Positions 36,365 to 45,713 of a stretch of 64,000 bases of DNA are shown one piece after another. Positions within the stretch are counted from its first letter, which is position 1. Each line of letters opens with the position of its first letter. The stretch covers positions 28,232-92,231 of the forward strand of contig CAIYTE010000026.1 of assembly GCA_903929045.1 (NCBI GenBank). Reading direction: 5' to 3'. Origin of the DNA: an uncultured Hyphomicrobiales bacterium (GTDB lineage: Bacteria > Pseudomonadota > Alphaproteobacteria > Rhizobiales > Xanthobacteraceae). The notes under the pieces were generated by a model that saw only the letters and a list, made by a program, of their open reading frames with translations, did not search any database and was not told where the DNA came from. The translations under genes were made by a program, and so were the position numbers.

Positions 36365-36820
36365 TCAGGGCGTGATCGGCAGCGCCGTCGTCGACTTGAT
36401 CCGCTCCATCGCAAAGCGCGACGTGACGTTTTTCAACGGCACGGTGGCAATCAGCTTTTTGTAGAACGTGTCGTAGCCGGGCATGTCGTGCACGACGACG
36501 CGCAGCATGTAATCGACGTCGCCCGCCATGCGGTAGAACTCCATCACCTCCGGCATGGCGCCGACGGTGTCGGCGAATTTCGCCATCCAGTCCTGCGAAT
36601 GATCGCCGGTCTCGACCGAAACGAACACGGTGATGCCAAGGCCGACTTTGGCCGGATCGATGATGGCGACGCGCTTGGTGATGACGCCGTCGGCCTCCAG
36701 ACGCTGCAGCCGCTTCCAGCAAGGTGTCGAGGACAGCCCGACGCGCTGGCCTATTTCGGCCACGGAGAGCGAGGCGTCCTGTTGGACAACGGCGAGAATC
36801 TTGCGGTCAATGGCGTCCAT
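36365..36820 (-). CDS. Lrp/AsnC-family transcriptional regulator
   Basis: This 151-aa protein has an N-terminal winged HTH (MDAIDRKILAVVQQDASLSVAEIGQRVGLSSTPCWKRLQRLEADG) and a C-terminal RAM/AsnC ligand domain (GITVFVSVETGDHS to PLKNVTSRFAMERIK). Such proteins act as octamers sensing amino acids. No structural gene is within an obvious operon, so its target may be its own promoter, where a palindrome lies, or remote genes. Confidence 0.93.
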   Translation of the reverse strand: MDAIDRKILAVVQQDASLSVAEIGQRVGLSSTPCWKRLQRLEADGVITKRVAIIDPAKVGLGITVFVSVETGDHSQDWMAKFADTVGAMPEVMEFYRMAGDVDYMLRVVVHDMPGYDTFYKKLIATVPLKNVTSRFAMERIKSTTALPITP

Positions 36821-36868
36821 GCTCGATTTCCTTCGAAACTCAGTACAAGTTTGCTCGTTACGGTAATA

Positions 36869-36889
36869 AATTAGAATAATTTTCTAATT
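36869..36889. promoter_or_regulatory. Candidate Lrp/AsnC operator
   Basis: A perfect 8-bp inverted repeat (AATTAGAA / TTCTAATT) with a 5-bp AT spacer lies about 50 bp upstream of the regulator start, in a short AT-rich stretch (36845-36930). The position and composition fit autoregulation by an Lrp-type protein. Confidence 0.5.
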
Positions 36890-37040
36890 CTCCGTTTCTT
36901 TACGTTCATACAAAGAAAAATATTCTATTTCAAGCGCAATGTGGTGCTGCGCGGCGGGCAGGCGTGCCGTGCCAATGACGGCGAAGCCGCAGCGCGGCGC
37001 GCACGTCTGTCGCAGGCCTGTCCGGTCGGATGTCGGCGTC

Positions 37041-38702
37041 TTACTTTCGTTTGGCTACAAGGGCCCGCATCACAGGCGACGTGACCCGATCCGAGATCGG
37101 GAAATCCCAGACTTCGGACTGACTGCTCTTCTCGTGTGCGGCCAGAAGCGCGGGCAGCGTCGACAGGTCGGTCACGACTTCGCCCCTTAAGCCGAAGCCA
37201 CGCGCGACCTGTCCCAGATCCCCGCGGCCGAAGATCGCGCCGTGGTCATTGATGCCGTCGGCGCGGAGTTTATGAACTTCAGAGCCGTAGGCGCCGTCGT
37301 TCAAAATGCAGATCAGGATTTTGAGCTTGTGACGGCGGATGGTTTCCAGCTCCTGGGCATGCATCAGGAAGCCGCCATCGCCGTCGATCAACACAACAGG
37401 CCGGTCGGGTTTTGTCGCGGCCACGCCGATGGCGTAGCTCAAGCCATTGCCGATGGCGCCGAACTCTCTGATGGTCAGAAAGCGCTCCGCCGAGCGTCCG
37501 CGCATCTGCGCCGAAAAATAAGAGCAGTGGCCGGACGCGTTGACGATCTCCCAGTCCTTGGGGATTGCGTTGTCGATCGCTCTCACAACATCGCGCGGAT
37601 CGGCGCCGGCACCCAACGTGGCGAAAGCGGTCGAGTCCGGTGGGCCATCCATGCGCGCCGCGAGATCGGGCGACCGCCACGCCGAATCGGCTTGGCGCTT
37701 GGCGCCCTGGAGTCCGTCGATCAAAGCCTGCACCGTCAGCGTGGCGTCGCCGCGCACATAGTCGTCCGCGGCTTTGCGGCCTTGCCGGATTCCGACCGGC
37801 TCGACGTCGATCTGAAGAATGCTGGCGTTCGGAAACAGTTTCCCGCCGTCAACCGTGTGATGGGTGAGGCTGGCGCCGACCCCGATGATGAGATCGGCTT
37901 TTTCGAAATATTCGCGCGCTACCTCATGGGCGAACCCGCCGGCGATACCGATAGAGTAGGGGCTGTGGTCGAACAGGCCGCGCACCGGCAGCGTCGCGGA
38001 CAGCAGCGCACCGCACAGGCCGGCGAGTGTTTCGCATGCGGCGGCGGCATCGCTCTGGTACGCGCCACGGCCGCCCAGGATGATGATGCGTTTCGATCCC
38101 TTGATGCGTTCAAGCGCGCGGGCGACGTCATCGGGATGCGGCGGCATCGGTCCGGTGGCGGGCAACAACGATTGCGAGGGCACATAGGCCTTCGCGTTCG
38201 TCAGCGTCTGCTGTTGCAGATCGAGCGGCACGCCGATGACGACGGGAATGCGGTCGCGCCGGGCGATCAGAAAGGCGTTGCGGACATCGTCGAGAACGCG
38301 CGAGGCGCTGTGGGCCTCGATGTAGCGCGCGCCGGTGCCGAGCACCAAGGGCGCCTGATCGATGTGCTGATTGTACCAGGCGGCATTCAGCGGGCTCTCG
38401 CCGGCGAAAACGACCAGCGGAATCCGCGCCTGTGCCGCGGTCGCCAGCGCCGTCATGATCTGGGTCAGTCCGGGGCCGCAGGTCACCGACGCAACGCCGA
38501 CCTTGCCGGTCTTCACCGCATAGGCCGACGCCATCGCGCAGGCCGCGTGCTCGTGCCGCACGTGATAGCTCTGAAAGCCCGGCGCCTCGGCGATGGCGGC
38601 TTCCCAATGCATGTTGCCGTCGCCGGTGAGCACGAAAAGCGTGTCGACACCTTCCGCCACGAAAGCCTCGGCCAAGGCGCGAAAGATCTTTGTGTCAGGC
38701 AT
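37041..38702 (-). CDS. Thiamine-diphosphate-dependent enzyme (acetolactate synthase large-subunit-like)
   Basis: This 553-aa protein has the three-domain layout of the ALS/BFD/PDC superfamily. The catalytic Glu is residue 51 (HVRHEHAACAMASAYA), the middle domain begins near residue 185 (RIIILGGRGAYQS), and the ThDP site reads GDGGFLMHAQELET with the NDG end of the motif about 27 residues on. ATG 38702 is chosen over GTG 38705, with GAGGG 8 nt upstream. No ilvN-like regulatory subunit is nearby, so it may be a decarboxylase or a catabolic carboligase; substrate unknown. Confidence 0.85.
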   Translation of the reverse strand: MPDTKIFRALAEAFVAEGVDTLFVLTGDGNMHWEAAIAEAPGFQSYHVRHEHAACAMASAYAVKTGKVGVASVTCGPGLTQIMTALATAAQARIPLVVFAGESPLNAAWYNQHIDQAPLVLGTGARYIEAHSASRVLDDVRNAFLIARRDRIPVVIGVPLDLQQQTLTNAKAYVPSQSLLPATGPMPPHPDDVARALERIKGSKRIIILGGRGAYQSDAAAACETLAGLCGALLSATLPVRGLFDHSPYSIGIAGGFAHEVAREYFEKADLIIGVGASLTHHTVDGGKLFPNASILQIDVEPVGIRQGRKAADDYVRGDATLTVQALIDGLQGAKRQADSAWRSPDLAARMDGPPDSTAFATLGAGADPRDVVRAIDNAIPKDWEIVNASGHCSYFSAQMRGRSAERFLTIREFGAIGNGLSYAIGVAATKPDRPVVLIDGDGGFLMHAQELETIRRHKLKILICILNDGAYGSEVHKLRADGINDHGAIFGRGDLGQVARGFGLRGEVVTDLSTLPALLAAHEKSSQSEVWDFPISDRVTSPVMRALVAKRK

Positions 38703-38823
38703 CACAATTCCCTCGTGTCGATGTTCGACGGTCGCGCGTGGAGGAACGCGCTTCGGAATTTAGACCGGCCCGGCAGGATCGCCAAATGGGCGGCATGCGG
38801 ATTTTTGGAGCCGGGAATCCGCG

Positions 38824-39750
38824 CTAGCGGTGCTTCTTCAAAAATGCATCGACTTCCGCGCGCGTCGGCGCCCCCATCAGCCCGCCGAAATGCAGGCACT
38901 TGAGCGCCGCCGCGGCAGCGGCAAACCGCATAGCGTCGACAACGTCGTTGCTCTCAACAAGTTTGTACGTGAAGGCGCCGTGGAAGGTATCGCCCGCGCC
39001 GAGCGTATCGACGGCGTCGACCTTGAACGCATCCATGTGGCGGACGTCGCCTTTGTCGAGCCAGTAAACACCGGCCGGTCCATCGGTGACGGCGAGGAAG
39101 CCTTTGTAGACCGTCGCGAATTTCTTGAGCGCTGCGCCGTAATCCTTTTCCCCGGTGCTTTCACGCATCGCTTCGGCGGAGGAGATGACATGCGTGCTGC
39201 CCATGACCAGCGGATCGTCGGCGGGCGAGGGCTTGTCGAGATCGACGACGCGCGGAATGCCGCGCTTCTGCGCCGCGAGGCAGATCGGCAGCGACAGGTT
39301 GGCGTAGCGATTGTCCAGCAGCACGGCATCAATGGCCGCAACCGCGGCATCGGGGTCGGCAGGCGTTGCGCTGCTCAAGCCGGTGTCGCGCCGCGTCGCG
39401 ATCATCTTCTCGCCGGTCTTGTCGATCATGATGGTCGACACCGAGGAGCGGGCGCCTTTCACGCGCAAGGCGCGGCTGATGTCGATGCCTTCGCCGGCGA
39501 ACGTCCTGGCAATGGTATTGGCGACCTCGTCGTCGGTGTCACCCAAGGCGCCGATATAGCTGCACTGCGCGCCGAGACGCGCGACAGCGACGGCGGCATT
39601 GCCGGCCTGGCCGCCGCTGGTGATGAGGAATTCGGAAGCCTGAACCTTGGAGCCGGCGGCGGGGAATGTATCGACCCGCATAATGATGTCTTGAACTGCG
39701 CCACCGGCGCACAGAATTTTAGGGGCCGCGTTACTCAAAACTGACGTCAT
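38824..39750 (-). CDS. PfkB-family carbohydrate kinase (ribokinase-like)
   Basis: This 308-aa kinase has the two PfkB signatures: an N-terminal one in ITSGGQAGNAAVAVARLGA (about 42-60) and the C-terminal catalytic one DTLGAGDTFHGAFTYKL (about 249-265, Asp as base). ATP-dependent phosphorylation of a sugar or nucleoside is expected; the substrate cannot be told. Its start overlaps the end of nudC by 20 bp, so the two are probably co-translated. Relatives are often annotated as sulfofructose or ribokinase-like kinases. Confidence 0.9.
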   Translation of the reverse strand: MTSVLSNAAPKILCAGGAVQDIIMRVDTFPAAGSKVQASEFLITSGGQAGNAAVAVARLGAQCSYIGALGDTDDEVANTIARTFAGEGIDISRALRVKGARSSVSTIMIDKTGEKMIATRRDTGLSSATPADPDAAVAAIDAVLLDNRYANLSLPICLAAQKRGIPRVVDLDKPSPADDPLVMGSTHVISSAEAMRESTGEKDYGAALKKFATVYKGFLAVTDGPAGVYWLDKGDVRHMDAFKVDAVDTLGAGDTFHGAFTYKLVESNDVVDAMRFAAAAAALKCLHFGGLMGAPTRAEVDAFLKKHR

Positions 39751-40681
39751 CCTCTACCCAGGCGCGGATAATGTGGTGCGCAATCGCCACCGGCGGTGGC
39801 GTGGTCAGGCCGTCCGGATGCTTGCGCATCAGCATGGCCGCGACCTCATCCTTGCTAAACCACCGGGCGTCCTCAAGCTCCTCGCGATCGACCGTTATTT
39901 CGCGGCTCAGCGCCTGCGCATGGCAGCCGATCATCAGCGACGATGGGAAGGGCCAGGGCTGGGAGCGGAAATACTGCACCTTGCCGCAGCGGATGCCGGC
40001 TTCCTCGCGGGTTTCGCGCAGCACGGCGTCCTCGAAGGACTCGCCCGGTTCGATGAAGCCGGCAAGGCACGACCACATCGTGGTGGCGAAACGCGGCGAA
40101 CGGCCAAGCAGGCAATTGTCGCCGTCGATAATCAGCATGATGACGACGGGATCGGTGCGCGGGAAATGCTGGGTCTTGCAGTTCGGGCAATCGCGCCGCC
40201 AGCCGCCATCGACGGTGTTGGTTGCCGCGCCGCAGTTCGAGCAGAAGCGATGCTTGGCGTGCCAGTGCAGCACCGCCTTGCCTTCAGCGATCGGCGGCAG
40301 GTGTTCGGCATCGACCAGGCCCTGCACGGCAATGGAGCGCAAATCTGTGATGAGCAGGTCGTCGCGTGACTTCAGCGCTTCGGCGGCTTCTGGCGCGATG
40401 CCGAAGGCAAAGTGTCCGGCTTCATCGAGATGGCCGAGGAATACCGTTTCCGTCGCCGGCGCCAATGCACGCGCTTCCGCGAGCGTGAACAGCGGATTGC
40501 CCAGTGGTGCGCCTTTTTTGGCGAGGATCATCTCGCCGCCGATGACGTAAGCGCCGGCTTTGGCGCCCGACATCATGGCATCAAGGGCGGCCGCGTCGCG
40601 GCGGCGCTCGGCGGCGCGCTCGAGGCGGTTTTCGGCGTAGCCGAGGCGGGGCTTGGGTCCGAGATTGGGGCAAAGAGGCAT
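39731..40681 (-). CDS. nudC: NAD(+)/NADH diphosphatase NudC
   Basis: This protein of about 316 aa hydrolyses NAD(H) and removes NAD caps from RNA in well-studied relatives. A zinc ribbon (CSNCGAAT...CPNCKTQ) precedes the Nudix domain with box GFIEPGESFEDAVLRETREEAGI and the downstream SQPWPFPSSLMIGCHA motif diagnostic of NudC. The start is uncertain: ATG 40681 gives the usual N-terminal length (LGYAENRLERAAERR), but a GTG at 40762 overlaps the stop of the HIT gene (GTGA) and could allow coupling. Confidence 0.92.
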   Translation of the reverse strand: MPLCPNLGPKPRLGYAENRLERAAERRRDAAALDAMMSGAKAGAYVIGGEMILAKKGAPLGNPLFTLAEARALAPATETVFLGHLDEAGHFAFGIAPEAAEALKSRDDLLITDLRSIAVQGLVDAEHLPPIAEGKAVLHWHAKHRFCSNCGAATNTVDGGWRRDCPNCKTQHFPRTDPVVIMLIIDGDNCLLGRSPRFATTMWSCLAGFIEPGESFEDAVLRETREEAGIRCGKVQYFRSQPWPFPSSLMIGCHAQALSREITVDREELEDARWFSKDEVAAMLMRKHPDGLTTPPPVAIAHHIIRAWVEDDVSFE

Positions 40682-40758
40682 GCGTGGCGGAAAGTCGCAC
40701 GGCGAATCGGGAAGCGCAATGTGGGCGCCTTGCGGTCTGCCCATTGCGCCGGCGGGAA

Positions 40759-41166
40759 TCACATCTTCAGTTCGTGCCGCAATTTCTTGACGAGAACATT
40801 ACGCGCCTCGGGCTCATACGGCACGGGCTTCGCCAGGCCCCAGACCGGCTTGGGCCAGGTGGCGTCGGTCGAGCTGCGGCCGATCACGTGAACGTGCAAT
40901 TGCTTCACCATGTTGCCGAGCGCGCCGATGTTCAGTTTCTCGAAGGTCGCGACGGCCTTGAGCGCGCGCGAGGCGGCGTCGATCTCGCCCAGCAACTGTA
41001 CCTGCTCATTGGGATCGAGATCGATGAGTTCGGAAATGCCCGCCATACGGGGCACTAGGATCAGCCACGGGTAATTGGAGTCGTTTTCCAGCAGCACGCG
41101 TGACAGCGGCAGATCGCCGACCTCGGTGGTGAGTTCGGACAGCTTCGGGTGCAGCGACCACGTCAT
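40759..41166 (-). CDS. HIT-domain protein
   Basis: This 135-aa protein has a histidine triad-like domain, with LENDSNYPWLILVPR and QLHVHVIGR. The first His of the H-x-H-x-H motif is Gln here, which is common in this alphaproteobacterial subgroup; the central catalytic His is kept. Nucleotide hydrolase or transferase activity is plausible. It leads a close series with nudC and pfkB. Confidence 0.88.
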   Translation of the reverse strand: MTWSLHPKLSELTTEVGDLPLSRVLLENDSNYPWLILVPRMAGISELIDLDPNEQVQLLGEIDAASRALKAVATFEKLNIGALGNMVKQLHVHVIGRSSTDATWPKPVWGLAKPVPYEPEARNVLVKKLRHELKM

Positions 41167-41252
41167 GGGAGTGCCTTGTGAGTATCTGAAATGATTGGGT
41201 TATTCGGGACGATTCTTTCGGAGGAAACCTATCAGAGCACGGCTGCGCGTGC

Positions 41253-41281
41253 TTGCTTTCCGCGTCCTTTGGCCCGATATA
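41253..41281 (+). promoter_or_regulatory. Sigma-70 type promoter of the SRP RNA gene
   Basis: TTGCTT (41253-41258) and GATATA (41276-41281) are spaced by exactly 17 bp. The start expected 6-7 nt downstream is 41288, which coincides with the predicted 5' end of the SRP RNA helix. Confidence 0.7.
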
Positions 41282-41287
41282 GGGAGC

Positions 41288-41383
41288 GGGAGGTTGGCAG
41301 TGGACGCACCACTCGCCAACCGGGTCAGATCCGGAAGGAAGCAGCCCTAACGAGCACGGACGGGTCGCTCGTCAGCCTCCCAC
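41288..41383 (+). ncRNA. ffs: Small signal recognition particle RNA (4.5S type)
   Basis: The universally conserved SRP domain IV is visible: GGTCAGATCCGGAAGGAAGC then AGCCCTAA (41323-41350), with the GGAA tetraloop and the asymmetric internal loop bound by Ffh. The 5' segment GGGAGGTTGGC pairs with the 3' GTCAGCCTCCC to close the hairpin. A T-run (AATTTTT) right after the helix gives intrinsic termination. The position just ahead of dnaX is conserved in alphaproteobacteria. Confidence 0.95.
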
Positions 41384-41464
41384 CCAATTTTTCCGCGAGC
41401 GAAGCGTTGAGCTCGGGCGCCGCGCGCGGATCAGCGTCTTTGACGCGCTGTTGCGGATGGCACG

Positions 41465-43303
41465 ATGGACGAGCAGACCAAAGCTCCGGAACAAGCAGCC
41501 AGTCTCGGTCTGGACCTCGGCGCCACGCCCGCCGAGGGCGGCGGCTATCGGGTGCTCGCCCGAAAATACCGCCCCTCGAGTTTCGAAGACCTGATCGGCC
41601 AGGACGCGATGGTGCGCACCATCTCGAATGCGTTCGAGAGCGGCCGCATTCCGCAGGCCTGGATCCTCACCGGCGTCCGCGGTGTCGGCAAGACGACGAC
41701 CGCGCGCATTCTCGCCCGCGCGCTGAATTACGAACTGCCGGACGGCTCGGTGAAGGGGCCGACGATCCACATGCCGGTGATGGGCGTGCAGGATCAGGCC
41801 ATCATCGAAAGCCGGCACATCGACGTGCTGGAAATGGACGCCGCTTCGCACAACAGCGTCGACGACGTGCGCCAGATCAACGACGCGGTGCGCTATGCGC
41901 CGGTGTCGGCGCGCTACAAGGTCTACATCCTCGACGAAGTTCACATGCTGTCGGGCGCCGCGTTCAACGCGCTGCTCAAGACGCTGGAAGAGCCGCCGCC
42001 ACACGCCAAGTTCATTTTCGCCACGACCGAAATCCGCAAGGTACCGGTGACGGTGCTGTCGCGCTGCCAGCGTTTCGACCTGCGGCGGGTCGATGCCGAT
42101 CTGCTGGTGCAGCATCTGAGCAATATCGCCGCCAAGGAAAAGATCGAAGTCGAGCAGGCCGCGCTGGCCCTGGTGGCGCGCGCCGCCGAAGGCTCGGTGC
42201 GCGATTCGCTGTCGCTGTTCGATCAGGCCATTGCGCATGCCGCAGGCCCGGTGCGCGCCGAAGACGTGCGCCAGATGCTCGGCCTCGCCGACCGCGTGCG
42301 CATCGTCGATCTGTTCGAGTCGCTGATGAAGGGCGATGTCGCCGCGGCGCTGAACGAACTGCGCGCGCAATACGATATCGGCGCCGATCCGGCGGTGATC
42401 CTCAGCGATCTCGCCGAGTTCACGCACTTTGTCACGCGGGTGAAGGTGGTGCCGAGCGTCGGCGAGGACGTGTCGCTGTCGGAAGCCGAACGTGTGCGCG
42501 GCCGCAGCTTTGCGACGCAACTCTCGATGCGCGTGCTGTCGCGGACCTGGCAGATGCTGCTCAAGGGCGTCAGCGAGGTGCAATCCTCCGGCCGTCCGGT
42601 GGCCGCCGCCGAGATGGTTCTGGTGCGTATTGCCTATGCCGCCGATCTGCCGACGCCGGACGAAGTCGTGCGCTCGCTCGGCGAGGGTGGTGGGGGCGCT
42701 GCCGCCCGGTCGTCGGGCAATGGCGCGAGCGCGTCGGGCCCGTCGGCGACGTCGCAAAGTTTCGCGCCGCGGTTTGAAGCACCGCGCGGTGGCGGCGGTG
42801 CGCGGATGCAGGTTGCGGCCTCGCCACGTCCGGCGGAAGACCCGGCGGCGCGGGTCGATCAGTCGCAGCCCGAAGCGCCGACCTTAGCCATCGGCAGCTT
42901 CGAGGAAATCATCGCGCTGGCGCAGGACAAGCGCGACATCAGCATGAAGATGGCGCTGGAGCGCGATGTGCGGCTGGTGAAGTGCGAGGATGGCCAGCTC
43001 GAGCTCGCGGTGCTGCCGAGCGCGCCGAAGACGCTAGTGCACGATCTGCAGCGCAAGCTGTCCGGCTGGACCGGCAAGCGCTGGATCGTCGTCGTCTCCA
43101 AGGAGCAGGGCGCGCAGACCATGCGCGAGCAGGCCGACGCGCGGCAGGCCACGCTCGAAGAAGGCGCGCAGAGCGATCCGCTGGTGCAGGCGGTGCTCAA
43201 CCGCTTTCCCGGCGCCAAGGTCGTCAATGTGACGCAGACGGCGGTGGAGCCCGCTGCGGCGGAGACCGGGCTGGAAGCCGCGCCGGAAGAGGACGAAGAT
43301 TAA
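41465..43303 (+). CDS. dnaX: DNA polymerase III subunit gamma/tau
   Basis: The 612-aa clamp-loader ATPase has Walker A GVRGVGKTT (70-77 region), Walker B YILDEVHMLS, sensor 1 FIFATTEIRKVPVTVLSRC with the SRC arginine finger, and a long Gly/Ala/Pro linker (about 400-470) before a C-terminal domain V-like region. Between residues 85 and 125, where DnaX usually has a four-Cys zinc module, no Cys is present (GPTIHMPVMGVQDQAIIESRH). No slippery heptamer for a shorter gamma form was seen. It is the first gene of the dnaX-ybaB-recR operon. Confidence 0.95.
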   Translation: MDEQTKAPEQAASLGLDLGATPAEGGGYRVLARKYRPSSFEDLIGQDAMVRTISNAFESGRIPQAWILTGVRGVGKTTTARILARALNYELPDGSVKGPTIHMPVMGVQDQAIIESRHIDVLEMDAASHNSVDDVRQINDAVRYAPVSARYKVYILDEVHMLSGAAFNALLKTLEEPPPHAKFIFATTEIRKVPVTVLSRCQRFDLRRVDADLLVQHLSNIAAKEKIEVEQAALALVARAAEGSVRDSLSLFDQAIAHAAGPVRAEDVRQMLGLADRVRIVDLFESLMKGDVAAALNELRAQYDIGADPAVILSDLAEFTHFVTRVKVVPSVGEDVSLSEAERVRGRSFATQLSMRVLSRTWQMLLKGVSEVQSSGRPVAAAEMVLVRIAYAADLPTPDEVVRSLGEGGGGAAARSSGNGASASGPSATSQSFAPRFEAPRGGGGARMQVAASPRPAEDPAARVDQSQPEAPTLAIGSFEEIIALAQDKRDISMKMALERDVRLVKCEDGQLELAVLPSAPKTLVHDLQRKLSGWTGKRWIVVVSKEQGAQTMREQADARQATLEEGAQSDPLVQAVLNRFPGAKVVNVTQTAVEPAAAETGLEAAPEEDED

Positions 43304-43620
43304 TGGCCGATTTCCTGGGCATGATGAAGCAGGCGGCGCAGCTGCAATCCAAGATGCAGGCGATGCAGGCCGAGCTCGATTCCATCACCGTCGACGGCAC
43401 GGCCGGCGGCGGCATGGTGACGGTGACGCTCACCGCCAAGGGCGACATGAAAAGCGTCAAGTTCGACGACTCGCTGATGAAGCCGGACGACAAGGAAATC
43501 CTCGAGGACCTTCTGGTCGCGGCGCATGCCGATGCGCGCCGCAAGGCCGAGGATGTCATGCAGGACAAGATGAAGGCCTTGACCGGCGGCCTGCCGCTGC
43601 CGCCGGGAATGAAGCTGTAA
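43303..43620 (+). CDS. ybaB: YbaB/EbfC family nucleoid-associated protein
   Basis: This 105-aa protein starts [25 protein letters not shown] (coiled-coil arm) and has [19 protein letters not shown], as in YbaB dimers that bind DNA. Its ATG overlaps the dnaX stop (TAATG), and recR follows 1 nt after its stop; this order is conserved across bacteria. Confidence 0.95.
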   Translation: MADFLGMMKQAAQLQSKMQAMQAELDSITVDGTAGGGMVTVTLTAKGDMKSVKFDDSLMKPDDKEILEDLLVAAHADARRKAEDVMQDKMKALTGGLPLPPGMKL

Positions 43621-43621
43621 G

Positions 43622-44227
43622 ATGGCGTCCGCCGTTGCCGGCCCCGAAATCGAACGCCTGATCCTGCTGCTGTCGAAGCTGCCGGGCCTCGGTCCGCGTT
43701 CGGCGCGCCGCGCCGCGCTGCATCTCATCAAGAAGCGCGAAGCGTTGATGACGCCGCTCACCAATGCGTTGCAGGTGGCGCTGGACAAGATCGTCGTCTG
43801 CTCGACCTGCGGCAATATCGACACCCACGATCCATGCACGGTGTGCACCGACGTGCGGCGCGATCAATCGATCATCGTCGTGGTCGCCGACGTCGCCGAT
43901 CTGTGGGCGCTGGAGCGCGCGCATGCCGTCAACAGCCGCTATCACGTGCTCGGCGGTACGTTGTCGCCGCTCGACGGCGTCGGCCCGCAGGACCTGAGCA
44001 TCGATGCGCTGATCTCGCGCGTGCATGCCGAAGCCGTCAAGGAAGTCATCCTCGCGCTCAATGCCACGGTCGATGGCCAGACCACCGCGCACTACATCAC
44101 CGAATTGCTGCAAGGCGCGAACGTCAAGGTGACGCGACTCGCGCACGGCGTGCCCGTCGGTGGTGAACTCGATTATCTCGACGAAGGCACCTTGTCGGCG
44201 GCGATCAAGCAGCGGACGCTGTTCTAG
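43622..44227 (+). CDS. recR: Recombination mediator RecR
   Basis: This 201-aa protein has an HhH motif ([18 protein letters not shown]), a four-Cys zinc finger (Cys 60, 63, 72 and 75) and a Toprim domain ([17 protein letters not shown]). The C-terminal [16 protein letters not shown] is the family end. With RecO and RecF it loads RecA at gaps. It is convergent with ampG, only 3 bp apart. Confidence 0.96.
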   Translation: MASAVAGPEIERLILLLSKLPGLGPRSARRAALHLIKKREALMTPLTNALQVALDKIVVCSTCGNIDTHDPCTVCTDVRRDQSIIVVVADVADLWALERAHAVNSRYHVLGGTLSPLDGVGPQDLSIDALISRVHAEAVKEVILALNATVDGQTTAHYITELLQGANVKVTRLAHGVPVGGELDYLDEGTLSAAIKQRTLF

Positions 44228-44230
44228 GGC

Positions 44231-45589
44231 TTACAAGGCCGACTTTTTCGCCAGCCGCCCGAAATGCCCCTGCGTCTGCAGCCACGCCAGCAGCAGCAGC
44301 GACGGAATGCCGGCCAGCGCGCAGATCACGAAGAACCACGCCCAGCCGGTCGATGACGCCAGGTAGCCGGCGCCGGCTGACAGGTACGTGCGGCCGACGG
44401 CAGCGAGCGCCGTGAGTAGCGCATATTGCGTCGCCGTGTGCAGCGGGTTGCGGCACAACGCGGACAGATAGGCGACAAACATCACGGTACCGATGGCGCT
44501 GGTGAAGTTCTCGACCGAGATGGCGACGGTGAGCCACAGCAAATCGTGGCCCATCACCGCCAACCACGAGAACGACAGATTGGCGACCGACTGCAGGATG
44601 CCGCCGATCCACAGGCTCGCCGCCAGCGGCAAAGCGCGGGCGATGTAGCCCCCGGCAAAGCCGCCGGCGAGCAACGCGATCAGCCCGACGCCTTTGACGA
44701 TGTTGGCGTATTCGGTGCGCGAGAAGCCGAGTTCGACGGCAAACGGTCCGGTCATGACGCCGGCCAGCGCGTCGGTCAGCTTGAACAGCACGACGAAGAT
44801 CAGCGCGACGACGGCGATCCGCATGCCGTCATAGGTGAAGAAATCGATGAACGCGCCGGAGATCGCGCGCTTGAGGCGCTGCAACGGGCTTTCGCGCTCG
44901 GGAACGGCGGCGGCTTCTTTGTTTTTCTCCGGCTCGGTCGCGATCAAGGTCGTCACAATGCCGATGACGATCAGCGCGGCCATGGCGACATAACCCGCGC
45001 TCCAGGCACCGGCCTTGGTGAAGCCGAGCGCCTCGAAGCCGCTGACGATGTAGAGAGCGCCCGCGCTCGAAACCAGCATGCCGATGCGGTAGGCCGCGAC
45101 ATAAGATGCCATGCCGGCGGCCTGTTCGTTTTCGTTCAGGCTTTCGATGCGGAAGGCGTCGATGACGATGTCCTGCGTCGCCGAGGCGGCGGCGACCATC
45201 AGCGCGCCGATGGCGACGATGGCGGGCGATGACGCCGGATTGCTGATGCCGAGAAACAAAATGGCGGCGATCAGCAGAAGCTGCGTCAGCAGCAGCCAGC
45301 CGCGCCGCCGGCCGAGCAAACGCGCCAGCACCGGCACGTCGAGCGCATCGACGATCGGCGCCCACAGGAATTTCAGTGTGTAGGGCGTGCCGACCAGCGC
45401 GAAGAGGCCGATGGTCTTCAGATCGACGCCGACTTCCGCCGCCCAGAACAGCAGTGTTGAGCCCGACAGCGCCAGCGGCAGGCCGGCGGAAAAACCGAGA
45501 AACAGCACGATCAGCACGCGGGCTTTGAGATAGACCGCGAGCGTTTCGAGAACGGTGGGTTTGGACGAAGTCGCGCCGGAAGGGGTCAT
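44231..45589 (-). CDS. ampG: AmpG-type muropeptide permease (MFS)
   Basis: This 452-aa MFS protein has 12-14 helices. It has FLGFSAGLPLALSGSTLLFW and TLKFLWAPIVDALDVP..LGRRRGWLLLTQ, which are AmpG signatures, and ATQDIVIDAFRIE in helix 4. It brings anhydromuropeptides from the periplasm for murein recycling and thereby informs beta-lactamase regulation in some species. No ampR or ampC is present here. A family A palindrome lies upstream of its start. Confidence 0.92.
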   Translation of the reverse strand: MTPSGATSSKPTVLETLAVYLKARVLIVLFLGFSAGLPLALSGSTLLFWAAEVGVDLKTIGLFALVGTPYTLKFLWAPIVDALDVPVLARLLGRRRGWLLLTQLLLIAAILFLGISNPASSPAIVAIGALMVAAASATQDIVIDAFRIESLNENEQAAGMASYVAAYRIGMLVSSAGALYIVSGFEALGFTKAGAWSAGYVAMAALIVIGIVTTLIATEPEKNKEAAAVPERESPLQRLKRAISGAFIDFFTYDGMRIAVVALIFVVLFKLTDALAGVMTGPFAVELGFSRTEYANIVKGVGLIALLAGGFAGGYIARALPLAASLWIGGILQSVANLSFSWLAVMGHDLLWLTVAISVENFTSAIGTVMFVAYLSALCRNPLHTATQYALLTALAAVGRTYLSAGAGYLASSTGWAWFFVICALAGIPSLLLLAWLQTQGHFGRLAKKSAL

Positions 45590-45602
45590 GCGTGATCTCT
45601 AC

Positions 45603-45708
45603 GTCATTCCGGCGCGCGAGCAAGGCGAGCGAAGCCGGAATCCAGAGCTACATGTTGTCGCTTCTGAATTCCGGCTTCGCGGCTTTCAGCCGCGCCCCGG
45701 AATGACAG
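45603..45708. repeat. Paired palindromic element, family A, copy 4
   Basis: GTCATTCCGGCGCGCGAGC at the left and GCGCCCCGGAATGACAG at the right, with CCGGAATCCAGAGC and TCTGAATTCCGG inside. It lies between ampG and rmuC, both on the minus strand. Confidence 0.87.
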
Positions 45709-45713
45709 GGATC

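Noticed and set aside
41465-43303. Programmed frameshift in dnaX producing gamma
   Set aside because: No A-rich slippery heptamer was seen in the expected region.
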